From Vibrio cincinnatiensis (GTDB lineage Bacteria > Pseudomonadota > Gammaproteobacteria > Enterobacterales > Vibrionaceae), in assembly GCF_022113815.1 (NCBI RefSeq), contig NZ_SGOM01000004.1, positions 62,001 to 126,000 of the forward strand: 64,000 nt of DNA, read 5' to 3'. The notes below the pieces were generated by a model. That model ran no database searches. It was not told the origin of the DNA and saw only the letters and a list, made by a program, of their open reading frames with translations. Positions 1 through 7,815 of this stretch are shown piece after piece. The first letter of the stretch is position 1; each line of letters begins with the position of its first letter. A program made the position numbers and the translations under genes.

Positions 1-22
1 GTTGCTGAATAAATGGTTTCAT
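1..22 (-). CDS. 5' end of a riboswitch-controlled gene, perhaps an adenine/adenosine deaminase (partial)
   Basis: Only the first seven codons are in the window, reading leftward as MKPFIQQ before the sequence ends. The start is supported by a good ribosome binding site (GAGGG, about 5 bases upstream of ATG) and by the adenine riboswitch about 90 bases upstream on the same strand. In Vibrio this riboswitch class is known to control add (adenosine deaminase). The short N-terminus would also suit the deaminase subfamily that begins with a few residues before an LPKxELHLH motif, but that motif lies outside the window. The product is inferred from the riboswitch, not read from the protein. Confidence 0.5.
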
Positions 23-25
23 GGT

Positions 26-112
26 TCCCTCTTAATCAAAAAGTTGCGATTAAGCGCTATTCATCTGAGGTATGACGGTCATACAAAGAGAAAAGCGATC
101 AATCACTTTACT
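26..112 (-). promoter_or_regulatory. Expression platform of the adenine riboswitch
   Basis: Between the aptamer and the start codon, read leftward, lie three elements. CTCTTTGT (90 to 83) can pair over 8 bases, with one G-U, to ACGAAGAG (118 to 111), the 3' strand of aptamer helix P1. A compact hairpin GTATGA/TCATAC occupies 84 to 70. A 7-bp hairpin CTTAATC/GATTAAG (54 to 31) has its base overlapping the ribosome binding site. No U-run follows a hairpin, so control is probably at translation initiation, as known for the Vibrio vulnificus add riboswitch. The switching model is inference from pairing. Confidence 0.5.
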
Positions 113-179
113 CTTCGTAATCAGAATTTTACGGATTCTGGTAGAGACCCTCACACCCTATCAGTGAGGTTATACGAAG
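113..179 (-). promoter_or_regulatory. Purine riboswitch aptamer, adenine-type
   Basis: The minus strand folds into the purine aptamer three-way junction. P1 is CTTCGTA (179-173) with TACGAAG (119-113), a perfect 7 bp. P2 is CCTCAC (169-164) with GTGAGG (154-149), closed by a loop containing GATAGGG (family GATATGG). P3 is CAGAAT with ATTCTG, closed by the canonical loop CCGTAAA. The J2/3 strand TCTCTACC and J1/2 strand TATAAC match the family. The specificity base between P3 and P1 (position 74 of the family numbering, here window position 120) is U, which pairs with adenine; guanine aptamers have C. L2 GG can kiss L3 CC as in the known structures. Confidence 0.92.
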
Positions 180-332
180 CCAATAGTCATTATCTGCCCA
201 GATTCACAAGCAGAAAATTGCCTCGCATAATAACGAATCGTTGAAAAAAGTCTACCGTACAAAAAAATCGCTTGAGGGGAATGGGGGGGGAGGCTAATTC
301 GTGTTAATGCGATGAGTGCGAAAAGTACAGAA

Positions 333-354
333 TAGGCCAGCATAAGCTGGCCTA
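333..354 (-). terminator. Terminator-like hairpin after dapD
   Basis: A perfect 9-bp stem TAGGCCAGC/GCTGGCCTA with a 4-base loop lies 19 bases after the dapD stop on the minus strand. It is followed by a moderately U-rich stretch (TTCTGTACTTTTC). It separates dapD from the riboswitch transcript. Confidence 0.7.
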
Positions 355-373
355 GTAGTAATGGAATGAAGAT

Positions 374-1405
374 TTAGTTATTGCTGTGTAACTCGCTATT
401 GAGTTCCACGGCAGATTTGTTCGCTAAGCACTCCACTTGGCCTGTCTGTGAATTACGGCGGAAGAGTAAGTCGGAAACACCAGCCAGTTCACGGGCTTTA
501 ATGATTTCTACTTCGTTGCCTTCTTTATCCAGCATACGGACTTTGGTTCCAGCGGTAACATAGAGGCCAGACTCAACGGTACAGCGATCACCCAATGGGA
601 AACCAAGGCCAGCGTTAGCACCAAGCAATGAATTTTCACCAATAGATACCACAACTTTGCCCCCACCAGAGAGGGTACCCATAATGGAAGCCCCTCCACC
701 GATATCTGAGCCATTGCCAACCATCACGCCAGCCGAAATGCGCCCTTCGACCATACTCACCCCAGTGGTTCCGGCATTAAAGTTGATAAAGCCTTCGTGC
801 ATGACGGTTGTTCCTTCGCCCACATGAGCGCCAAGACGAACACGCGAGGTATCGGCAATACGTACACCTGTTGGAACAATGTAATCCACCATTTTAGGGA
901 ATTTATCCACACAATCGACACTTAATGAGCGTCCTGCTAAGCGAGCTTCAATTTGGCGCTCTGCCAGCTCAGGTAGGTCAATCGGGCCTTCATTGGTCCA
1001 TGCAATATTGTGTAGTAGGCCAAAAATACCGTCGAGCACGGTGCCATGAGGCTGAACCAAACGGTGTGAAATGAGTTGAAGCTTCAGGAAGCCTTCTGAC
1101 ACGCTTTGTGGTTTATCATCAGAAGCGAGGATCACCAACACTAATGGCTGAGCTGATTTGGCGGCTTTATCGGCGAAGGCTGCATTGGCCGCTTGACCAT
1201 TGGCCGCAAAAGCATTGGCTAATTGTGCGCTTTGTTCTGCTGAGACTTCTAGCGTTTGGTTACCTTGCAAATAACCAGAAATATTCGCCAAAGCACTCAC
1301 CAGTGCATCACTTGGGTTAAGAACGGGATGAGGGAAAAATGCCTCAACGATTTTTCCGTCACGATTTTTTGTGGCCGTACCAAAGCCAAGGGCAAAATTC
1401 GCCAT
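374..1405 (-). CDS. dapD: 2,3,4,5-tetrahydropyridine-2,6-dicarboxylate N-succinyltransferase
   Basis: DapD transfers succinyl from succinyl-CoA to tetrahydrodipicolinate in the cytoplasm. This step leads to meso-diaminopimelate for peptidoglycan and lysine. The 343-residue protein belongs to the longer DapD class found in Vibrio and Pseudomonas; the E. coli enzyme is 274 residues. A left-handed beta-helix of hexapeptide repeats is visible from about residue 190 to 290 (VGEGTTVMHEGFINFNAG, IGGGASIMGTLSGGG, IGENSLLGANAGLGFPLGD). The ATG is preceded by GGAG at a good distance. It is transcribed alone, ending in a hairpin at 333-354. The 260 bases upstream hold its promoter region and show no recognised riboswitch. 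Confidence 0.96.
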   Translation of the reverse strand: MANFALGFGTATKNRDGKIVEAFFPHPVLNPSDALVSALANISGYLQGNQTLEVSAEQSAQLANAFAANGQAANAAFADKAAKSAQPLVLVILASDDKPQSVSEGFLKLQLISHRLVQPHGTVLDGIFGLLHNIAWTNEGPIDLPELAERQIEARLAGRSLSVDCVDKFPKMVDYIVPTGVRIADTSRVRLGAHVGEGTTVMHEGFINFNAGTTGVSMVEGRISAGVMVGNGSDIGGGASIMGTLSGGGKVVVSIGENSLLGANAGLGFPLGDRCTVESGLYVTAGTKVRMLDKEGNEVEIIKARELAGVSDLLFRRNSQTGQVECLANKSAVELNSELHSNN

Positions 1406-1632
1406 GTGAGTTCTCCATAAATAGGGATTAATTCCATCATATCGCTGATGATTTAACGCTGCTGCACGTTAGGCTTACCTTTACTTGGGTGAGTCATTAT
1501 GAGTGAGCGGTGTTATTGCGACTTCAAGGGTATCTTAAAGAGAGTCTGAGAGGGAAGAAAGAGGTGAGCACTGATCCGTCTGTAGACCGATACCTTTTGT
1601 CTTCTTAGCGATAGATATGTCTTTTTAGATAG

Positions 1633-1654
1633 AAAAACCGCTGCTGGGCAGCGG
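1633..1654 (-). terminator. Rho-independent terminator of yebG
   Basis: On the minus strand CCGCTG/CAGCGG with a 5-base loop is followed directly by TTTTTC, starting about 10 bases after the yebG stop. Confidence 0.88.
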
Positions 1655-1664
1655 CTTGACCTTA

Positions 1665-1958
1665 TTAAGCGGCATCATCAACCGATTCATCACTTTTTGC
1701 TGCTTTGGGTTTTTTCGGTGGGGTCGGCTTACGTTTCGCCCCCAGAGCGATTAACACCTCTTCTTTATTTTGTGCTAAGAAGAGCGCGAGTTCTTCTTGC
1801 TTGCTTTCTTCTTCGATCAGAGCGCTTTTACCTAACAGATCGAATAACTCATCTGCCATATCCAGCATTTTGTCATAAGCGTCAGCTTCGGCTTTCGAGG
1901 TAAAAGTCATTTTCTCTTCTCCGTTGCGCTCCACCACGTACTTAACGATGACGGCCAT
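1665..1958 (-). CDS. yebG: YebG-family SOS-induced protein
   Basis: This 97-residue acidic/basic protein matches the YebG family: N-terminal MAVIVKYVVERNGEEKMTF, a central helical part, and a Lys/Pro-rich tail (RKPTPPKKPKAAK) that could contact DNA. In E. coli yebG is a member of the LexA regulon, and its biochemical role is still unclear. The start is set by an AGAGGATG ribosome binding site. A well-matched LexA operator lies 29-48 bases upstream of the start codon, so DNA-damage induction is expected here too. A strong terminator ends the unit just after the stop. Confidence 0.93.
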   Translation of the reverse strand: MAVIVKYVVERNGEEKMTFTSKAEADAYDKMLDMADELFDLLGKSALIEEESKQEELALFLAQNKEEVLIALGAKRKPTPPKKPKAAKSDESVDDAA

Positions 1959-1986
1959 GGTTCATCCTCTACATTGTGCTAAAAAT

Positions 1987-2006
1987 TACTGGCTGTTTAT
2001 ACAGTT
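1987..2006 (-). promoter_or_regulatory. LexA operator (SOS box) of yebG
   Basis: The 20 bases TACTGGCTGTTTATACAGTT fit the gammaproteobacterial LexA consensus TACTGT-N8-ACAGTA, with the right half ACAGT intact and the left half TACTG intact. It lies just upstream of yebG, a known SOS gene, and overlaps the stop codon of the upstream LysR gene at 1997-1999. Confidence 0.88.
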
Positions 2007-2938
2007 TTTATTGTGTAAAGTCCAGATAAGCCATCAAAACTGAGAGGCGAGCCCGCCCACTGATGACAAAATTCCATAAAGTTTTTTAGTAGTGGGCTTT
2101 GGTACTTTTCTTTGTGAACCAGTACCCAAAAACGACGTTTCATATCGAGCGGTACGTTCAGTAAACGAACGCGTCCATCTTTGAGTGCACATTGAGCGGC
2201 TAACTGTGACAGGCAACCCAGACCAAGCCCGGCAGAAACGCTATTGATTAACGCTTCAGTCGTGTTGAGTTCGAAACTTTCTTGCCACTGTTCAATTCGA
2301 GGAGCGACCACCCGCATAAAGAATTCTCGAGAGCCAGAACCTGATTCTCGTAAAACCCATTGGCTTTGTTCAAAATCGGTCAAGCGAATATTCTTTTTAT
2401 GAGTAAGGGGATGTGAAGAGGAGCAAATAATACACATCTCATCGTGTGCAAATTGTGTTGCCAACAATTGTGGATGTCGTGTCTTTCCCTCAATCAATGC
2501 GATATCCAGTTCGTAATCGACCAGTTTTTGGCAGATAAGCGCAGTATTGGAGATGAATAGGCTTTGGGCGTGATGATCAAATTGCTTTTGAAAGGCACTG
2601 AGTAGGTAGGGGGCAACTTGATTACCTATGGTGTCACTGGCCCCAATTCGTAATTGGCCGGAGAGGGTATTTCCTTCATCAAAGAGATGATTAAGATCTT
2701 TTGCTCGTCCTAGTAACTCATCGGCTAAGGGGAGTAATTTTTGACCTTCCTGATTGAGAATTAACCGGTTGTTGACCCTGTCAAATAACACATGGCCTAG
2801 CTGCTTTTCTAGTTCAGCTAAGGCCATACTGACCGCCGCTTTAGAAAGAAACAGGGCCTCAGCCGCCGCTGTTAAGGTTTTATGCTGAGTAATGGTCATA
2901 AAGACGTTTAATTGTTTGAGTGAAATAGAAAGGCTCAT
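1997..2938 (-). CDS. LysR-family transcriptional regulator, YeiE-like
   Basis: This is a 313-residue LysR-type regulator. The N-terminal winged helix-turn-helix (residues about 5-65: LKQLNVFMTITQHKTLTAAAEALFLSK, then LEKQLGHVLFDRVNNR) resembles YeiE/CysB-group proteins. A substrate-binding domain follows (about 90-300), with GQLRIGASDTIGNQVAP at its start. The gene is divergent from a TDT-family transporter 107 bases away, the usual arrangement for a LysR protein and its target, so it may control that gene. No strong ribosome binding site precedes the ATG. The effector cannot be read from the sequence. Confidence 0.85.
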   Translation of the reverse strand: MSLSISLKQLNVFMTITQHKTLTAAAEALFLSKAAVSMALAELEKQLGHVLFDRVNNRLILNQEGQKLLPLADELLGRAKDLNHLFDEGNTLSGQLRIGASDTIGNQVAPYLLSAFQKQFDHHAQSLFISNTALICQKLVDYELDIALIEGKTRHPQLLATQFAHDEMCIICSSSHPLTHKKNIRLTDFEQSQWVLRESGSGSREFFMRVVAPRIEQWQESFELNTTEALINSVSAGLGLGCLSQLAAQCALKDGRVRLLNVPLDMKRRFWVLVHKEKYQSPLLKNFMEFCHQWAGSPLSFDGLSGLYTIKTV

Positions 2939-3045
2939 GAATGTTTAGTTTTATTGAACGTTTGTTATAAATAATTAGATATATTCAAACAATAAGCAAG
3001 CGTATCATGCCGCCAGTAGCAACAATGTTGTGTATTGAGGTTGAG

Positions 3046-4014
3046 ATGATTCAAGCAGCAAAAATCAAAGTGATGGGCGCGCCCACCCCTATGGCTGGGT
3101 TGGCATTAGGCATTGCCAGTTTGGGGTGGAGCTGGGAAAACGCCGCAGATTTACAGGGTATTGGCCAGTGGTCTGGGGCAATGATTGCCAGTATCTTATT
3201 GCTGATTTTGGCAGTGAAATTTTTGTGTCATAGTCATGCGTTACAGGAAGATTTAGCGCATCCTGTCGTGGGAAGCGTGGTGCCTACTTTTGCCATGGCT
3301 TGTATGGTGGTCTCTCATTCTGTCGGGCAATTTTTTCCTATTGCGGGAGATGGCCTCTGGTTATTGGCGGTCATACTGCATGTCATTTTTTTGGTCAGTT
3401 TTATTTATCATCGTGCTAAAGCGTTTGAACTGCATCACATGATCCCCAGTTGGTTTGTTCCACCGGTTGGTATTATTGTGGCGGACGTTTCTTTCTCGGG
3501 TAATCCGGCTTTAGCGCCAATAGCACACAGTGCGTTGATTTTTGGTATGTTAACGTATGCGGTAATGCTACCTGTGATGATCTACCGCTTTATGTTTACT
3601 CGTGAAGTTCCAGATGCAGCAAAGCCGACGTTGGCGATCTTAGCTGCTCCTGCAAGCCTTTCTTTAGCGGGTTATTTGAGTGTAACGGCTGACCCTTCCC
3701 CGGTCATCATTGCATTATTGTTTGGCATTGCGGTTTTAATGACAGCGATTATTTATTTAGCCTTTACCCAGTTACTGCGTTTGCCTTTTAGCCCAGGCTA
3801 TGCCGCTTTTACCTTCCCAATGGTTATCGGTGCCACGGCATTATTTAAGATGACCCATTGGATGGAGCAGGTGTCAATCGCACCGCACTATATTGAACAG
3901 GTGCATGTGTTAGCCACTCTTGAGCTTATGGTGGCTACTTTGGTGGTGAGTTATGTAGCACTGCGCTATGTGCTGTTTTATCTTCCCGCTCGAGCCGTGA
4001 TGAGCCAGGCGTAA
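3046..4014 (+). CDS. TDT-family transporter (TehA/dicarboxylate type)
   Basis: The product is an about 322-residue inner-membrane protein with roughly ten hydrophobic helices. It opens with the family pattern IKVMGAPTPMAGLALGIASLGWSWE and contains WFVPPVGIIVADV and FTFPMVIGATALFKM. The family (tellurite-resistance/dicarboxylate transporter, SLAC1-fold) includes TehA and malate or sulfite exporters, so the substrate is open. I chose the ATG at 3046 because GAGGTTGAG precedes it and the alignment-like conserved part begins there; an in-frame ATG at 3007 would add 13 unlikely residues. Divergent from the YeiE-like LysR gene, a possible regulator. Confidence 0.85.
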   Translation: MIQAAKIKVMGAPTPMAGLALGIASLGWSWENAADLQGIGQWSGAMIASILLLILAVKFLCHSHALQEDLAHPVVGSVVPTFAMACMVVSHSVGQFFPIAGDGLWLLAVILHVIFLVSFIYHRAKAFELHHMIPSWFVPPVGIIVADVSFSGNPALAPIAHSALIFGMLTYAVMLPVMIYRFMFTREVPDAAKPTLAILAAPASLSLAGYLSVTADPSPVIIALLFGIAVLMTAIIYLAFTQLLRLPFSPGYAAFTFPMVIGATALFKMTHWMEQVSIAPHYIEQVHVLATLELMVATLVVSYVALRYVLFYLPARAVMSQA

Positions 4015-4103
4015 TTCCCTTGCTTAGCTCAGGAAAATTATTCAGTTAAGTGCACTTATGCTACTCTCAACTTCTATTCGGGCCAAAGTCGTGTGAGTGC
4101 ATT

Positions 4104-7100
4104 GTGTTTACGGTTTACCACTCTAATAACATCGAAACACTAAAGATTCTTTTAGTGCATCTGATTAAAAATGATCCGCTCAATCATCCTTTTAGTAAAG
4201 AGCATATTCTGGTGCAAAGTTCCGGAATGTCTCAATGGCTAAAGATGGCGTTAGCTAAAGAGATGGGGGTGGCCGCTAACATCGAGTTCCCTTTGCCTGC
4301 TAGCTTTATTTGGCAGATGTTCACGAAAATCATTTCCGATGTTCCAACCCGTAGTGCCTTTAACAAGGAAACGATAAGTTGGAAATTAATGCGTTTATTA
4401 CCGAACTTGCTTGATTTACCCGCTTTTGCCCCACTGCGTCGTTATTTGGCCGATGATCCAGACCAAGCAAAGCGCTATCAACTTGCTGAAAAAATTGCCG
4501 ATATTTTTGATGGTTATTTAGTCTATCGCCCGGATTGGATCGCCGCTTGGGAATCGGGAGAAACGGTAACCGAGATCGAAGACGAGCACTCTTGGCAACC
4601 TACCTTGTGGAAAGCGTTGTACGATGATGCCCTTGCTCTTGGCCAGTCTCATTATCATCGAGCCAACCTTTATCAAACCTTTATTGATCAACTGCAAAGC
4701 GACTCTATTCCGCTTGAGCAATTGCCAAAGCGACTATTTATTTTTGGTATTTCTTCCTTACCTCCGCGTTATCTGGATGCGCTAAAAGCATTAGGTGATC
4801 ATATTGATGTTCATCTGATGTTTACTAATCCCTGTCAGCATTATTGGGGAGAGATCCGAGACCGCCATTATCTTTCTCGGCTTGAAACACAACGACGAAA
4901 AAAAATAGTGCAGGCTGATCAACCGTTCACGATTCGTGGAGAAACCTCACCACTGAAAGGAAAAATCAGCGACTATTTAATAAATGATGAACTCCATACG
5001 CAGCAAGCGGTAGGGCACAGTTTGTTGGCCTCTCTTGGTAAGTTAGGACGGGACAACTTATTTTTGCTTGAACAGAGCAATAATGAGGAGTTGGAACTGT
5101 TCATCGATGTACCTCGAGATAGCCTGCTGCATCATATTCAGGCGGATATTTTACACCTGCAAGAACACCATAATGATCAATGGTTAGCCAGTAGTGAACA
5201 TAAGCCCGCTCTTGAGCGCGGTGATGATTCACTAACATTGCACCTTTGTCACAGCCCGATGCGAGAAGTGGAAGTATTGCACGACCAACTCTTGTCGATG
5301 TTTGATCGTGATCCATCACTTAAACCGCGTGATGTGATTGTTATGGTGGCCGATATTGATGCCTACAGCCCTTATATACAAGCCGTGTTTGGCAATGCGC
5401 CGGGAGAGCGGTTTATTCCCTATTCCATTTCTGATCGATCGGTTGATCAAGAAAGCCCAATTCTTCATGCTTTTATGCAGTGGTTATCGCTGCCTTTATC
5501 CCGCTGTTTAGCGTCAGAACTACTGGAGTTATTGGAAACTCCAGCAGTCTTAGCTCGCTTTGAGATCAGTGAAGAGGAGTTTGCCACTGCCCAGCAGTGG
5601 GTGGAAGAGAGTGGTATTCGCTGGGGGCTGAATGGCGAAACGGCACGAGAATTTGAGTTGCCTGCTACCGAGCAAAATACTTGGCAGTTTGGCATTCAGC
5701 GAATGTTGCTTGGCTATGCGATGTCGAGCCATGCTGGTATTGTGGAGTTAGGAGACGTTCAGCTTGCTCCTTACAATGAAGTTCAGGGAATGACTGCTGA
5801 ACTAGCGGGTAAGTTGGCGCATTTTATCGCTACAGTAAGTGATTATCGAAGCCGTTTGGCACAAACTCAATCTATCGCTGAGTGGCGAGAAACCCTTTCA
5901 CAATTATTAGCCGATAGTTTTGCGGTGGATATTACTGGTGAAATCGCCCTGCAATCCATTCGTGAAACTTTAGCGGCATTACAGGAACAGTTGCAGGAGG
6001 CGGACTATCAATCGCCGATAGCGCCTGCCATTATTCGCCAATATCTGCACAATCAGTTATCGAGTACACGTGTGAGTCCACGCTTTTTGGCCGGACAGGT
6101 TAACTTTTGTACCTTAATGCCTATGCGCTCGATTCCTTTTAATGTGGTTTGTTTATTGGGGATGAACGATGGTGTCTACCCCCGTGCGATGCCAACAGAA
6201 GGGTTTGATTTGATGCGTCAAAGGATTCGGCCCGGTGATCGCTCTCGGCGTGATGATGATCGTTATCTATTTTTGGAGGCTCTTTTGTCTGCACAGCAGC
6301 GGCTCTATATCAGTTATGTGGGGCGCTCTATTCAAGATAACAGTGTTAAAGTTCCTTCTGTTTTGGTTAGCGAACTGTTGGAATATTGCCAACAAAACTA
6401 TTGCTTGCAAGGGGATGAAGCATTACCCAGTGATGAATCGGGTGAAAAGCTACTGGCTCAGATCACAAGGCAGCACGCGATGGTGCCATTTAGTCCGCAC
6501 GCTTTTTGGGGAGCAACGGGCAGTTATGCTAAAGAGTGGCTACCCGCGGCTCGGCGACAAGGTCAAGCGAGCTTGGCTTTTTATCAGCCCGTTGAGGATT
6601 ACTTATTGGGGGGGATCTATCCCCTTGAACTTGATTGGGTTGAACTACACCGTTTTTGGCGTTTGCCCGTGCAGTATTTTTTTCAACGGCGATTAAAAGT
6701 GACGTTTGATTCAGCGCTTAATGTTCTCGAAGACGAAGAACCTTTTGCGTTGAATGGGTTGGCGAGTTATCAGTTGCGAGATGAACTGCTTGCCACCTTG
6801 CTTAATCATCCAGAACCAGCGGAAAGAGAAATCGTACTCCGAACTTTTGCCGCCCAGCAACGAGCACAAGGGCGTTTACCCATTGGTGCCTTTGGTACTC
6901 TTGAGCTTGAAACCAACCGAGTTCAGGCAGAAGCCTTGTTAGATAGCCTTCATGGCTTATGCCAGAGGCCTCAACAAGATGTTGAAATCAATATCACATT
7001 GCATCCATTGGGGGCAGATAAACCTATATGGGTAACTGGTTGGTTGACGCAAGTCTATCAATCGGGTTTAGTGCGTTATCGCAGCGGATCGATCCGTGCC

Positions 7101-7559
7101 CAAGATCTGCTAGCGGCTTGGCTTGATCATCTGGCTTTTGCCGCGATGGGACATCATGCTTCAACCCATCTTATTGGTTATGATCGCAAAGACGGTGCGC
7201 TTCATTATTGCTTTCCAGCACTGGAGGATTCATTTCAGGCTCAAGCTCAGTTAGCGGATCTGGTACAGCTTTATTACCAAGGGATGAGCTCGCCCTTACC
7301 CTATTTTCCTAAAACAGCATTAGCTGCCGTTGAGGCTGGTTTTAGCCGAGGAAAATGGGTTGAGGATGAAGAAAAAGCACGAAAAAAAATGGCGGATACT
7401 TTTAATGATGGCTATTTCTCATCGGGAGAAGGAAGCAATGAATATATTGCCCGAATCTGGCCTCAATGGAATGATGAATTGGCCGAGCAAGTGCACTTAT
7501 TAGCAAAGCGAGTGATTCAAACGGCAAGGCTATCGTTGCAAGACGAGGAAGAAACCTGA
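4104..7559 (+). CDS. recC: Exodeoxyribonuclease V gamma chain RecC
   Basis: RecC is the scaffold and Chi-scanning subunit of RecBCD, which processes double-strand breaks for RecA loading and degrades foreign linear DNA. The N-terminus VFTVYHSNNIETLKILL aligns with E. coli RecC (MLRVYHSN), and ILVQSSGMSQWLKMALAKEMGVAANIEFPLPASF is the hallmark opening of the inactive helicase-like domain. NVVCLLGMNDGVYPR marks domain 2. I place the start at GTG 4104 rather than the upstream in-frame ATG (4050), which would add 18 non-homologous residues. The resulting length is 1151 residues (E. coli 1122). Unlike E. coli, no ptrA lies between recC and recB. Confidence 0.95.
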   Translation: MFTVYHSNNIETLKILLVHLIKNDPLNHPFSKEHILVQSSGMSQWLKMALAKEMGVAANIEFPLPASFIWQMFTKIISDVPTRSAFNKETISWKLMRLLPNLLDLPAFAPLRRYLADDPDQAKRYQLAEKIADIFDGYLVYRPDWIAAWESGETVTEIEDEHSWQPTLWKALYDDALALGQSHYHRANLYQTFIDQLQSDSIPLEQLPKRLFIFGISSLPPRYLDALKALGDHIDVHLMFTNPCQHYWGEIRDRHYLSRLETQRRKKIVQADQPFTIRGETSPLKGKISDYLINDELHTQQAVGHSLLASLGKLGRDNLFLLEQSNNEELELFIDVPRDSLLHHIQADILHLQEHHNDQWLASSEHKPALERGDDSLTLHLCHSPMREVEVLHDQLLSMFDRDPSLKPRDVIVMVADIDAYSPYIQAVFGNAPGERFIPYSISDRSVDQESPILHAFMQWLSLPLSRCLASELLELLETPAVLARFEISEEEFATAQQWVEESGIRWGLNGETAREFELPATEQNTWQFGIQRMLLGYAMSSHAGIVELGDVQLAPYNEVQGMTAELAGKLAHFIATVSDYRSRLAQTQSIAEWRETLSQLLADSFAVDITGEIALQSIRETLAALQEQLQEADYQSPIAPAIIRQYLHNQLSSTRVSPRFLAGQVNFCTLMPMRSIPFNVVCLLGMNDGVYPRAMPTEGFDLMRQRIRPGDRSRRDDDRYLFLEALLSAQQRLYISYVGRSIQDNSVKVPSVLVSELLEYCQQNYCLQGDEALPSDESGEKLLAQITRQHAMVPFSPHAFWGATGSYAKEWLPAARRQGQASLAFYQPVEDYLLGGIYPLELDWVELHRFWRLPVQYFFQRRLKVTFDSALNVLEDEEPFALNGLASYQLRDELLATLLNHPEPAEREIVLRTFAAQQRAQGRLPIGAFGTLELETNRVQAEALLDSLHGLCQRPQQDVEINITLHPLGADKPIWVTGWLTQVYQSGLVRYRSGSIRAQDLLAAWLDHLAFAAMGHHASTHLIGYDRKDGALHYCFPALEDSFQAQAQLADLVQLYYQGMSSPLPYFPKTALAAVEAGFSRGKWVEDEEKARKKMADTFNDGYFSSGEGSNEYIARIWPQWNDELAEQVHLLAKRVIQTARLSLQDEEET

Positions 7560-7567
7560 GAAGTAGG

Positions 7568-7700
7568 GTGGCCGCCAGTAAATCATTATTTGTGTAGGGC
7601 GTTTGCTGTACGGCCACAGGTCAGAGGGACCAGAATTCGTGAGGAGTGGCTAGGAGTATCACTCCATCGATGCGGCGCAGTGTAATCGGTTGTTGTGGGC
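7568..7700 (+). other. Structure-rich intergenic segment between recC and recB
   Basis: The 256-base gap has no credible ORF but carries consecutive hairpins. The first is 7568-7617, with outer stem GTGGCCG/CGGCCAC, a small internal loop, and inner stem CAGTAAA/TTTGCTG (one G-U). The second is GGTC/GACC at 7619-7631. The third is GGAGTG/CACTCC at 7643-7665. A weaker pairing GGCGCAG/CTGCACC follows downstream. The segment is more GC-rich than its surroundings and has no terminal U-run. It could be a structured leader of recB, an RNA processing site or a decayed repeat. I do not recognise it as a named RNA family. Confidence 0.4.
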
Positions 7701-7815
7701 TGCACCGTGAGTCAGGTCTCATATCTTTCTGAGTTATCTTGTTTCGCTCTGACTAAATAGAATTATTTAATACAGATCACACTAGTACCCCTATAAACCA
7801 CCAAAAGCAGAGTGA

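Noticed and set aside
1..15. The first bases (GTTGCTGAATAAAT) recall some insertion-sequence ends
   Set aside because: They are explained as the start of a leftward coding sequence with a good ribosome binding site behind a riboswitch. No transposase or inverted repeat is present.
2..244. An 80-residue rightward ORF at the left edge
   Set aside because: It runs antisense through the adenine riboswitch, has no ribosome binding site and shows no recognisable protein pattern.
1406..1632. Search for a lysine riboswitch in the dapD leader
   Set aside because: No lysine-aptamer core motifs are visible. The leader shows only ordinary sequence.
6235..6696. A 153-residue ORF inside recC on the same strand
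   Set aside because: It is a shifted frame of recC, which has an intact and conserved reading frame there.
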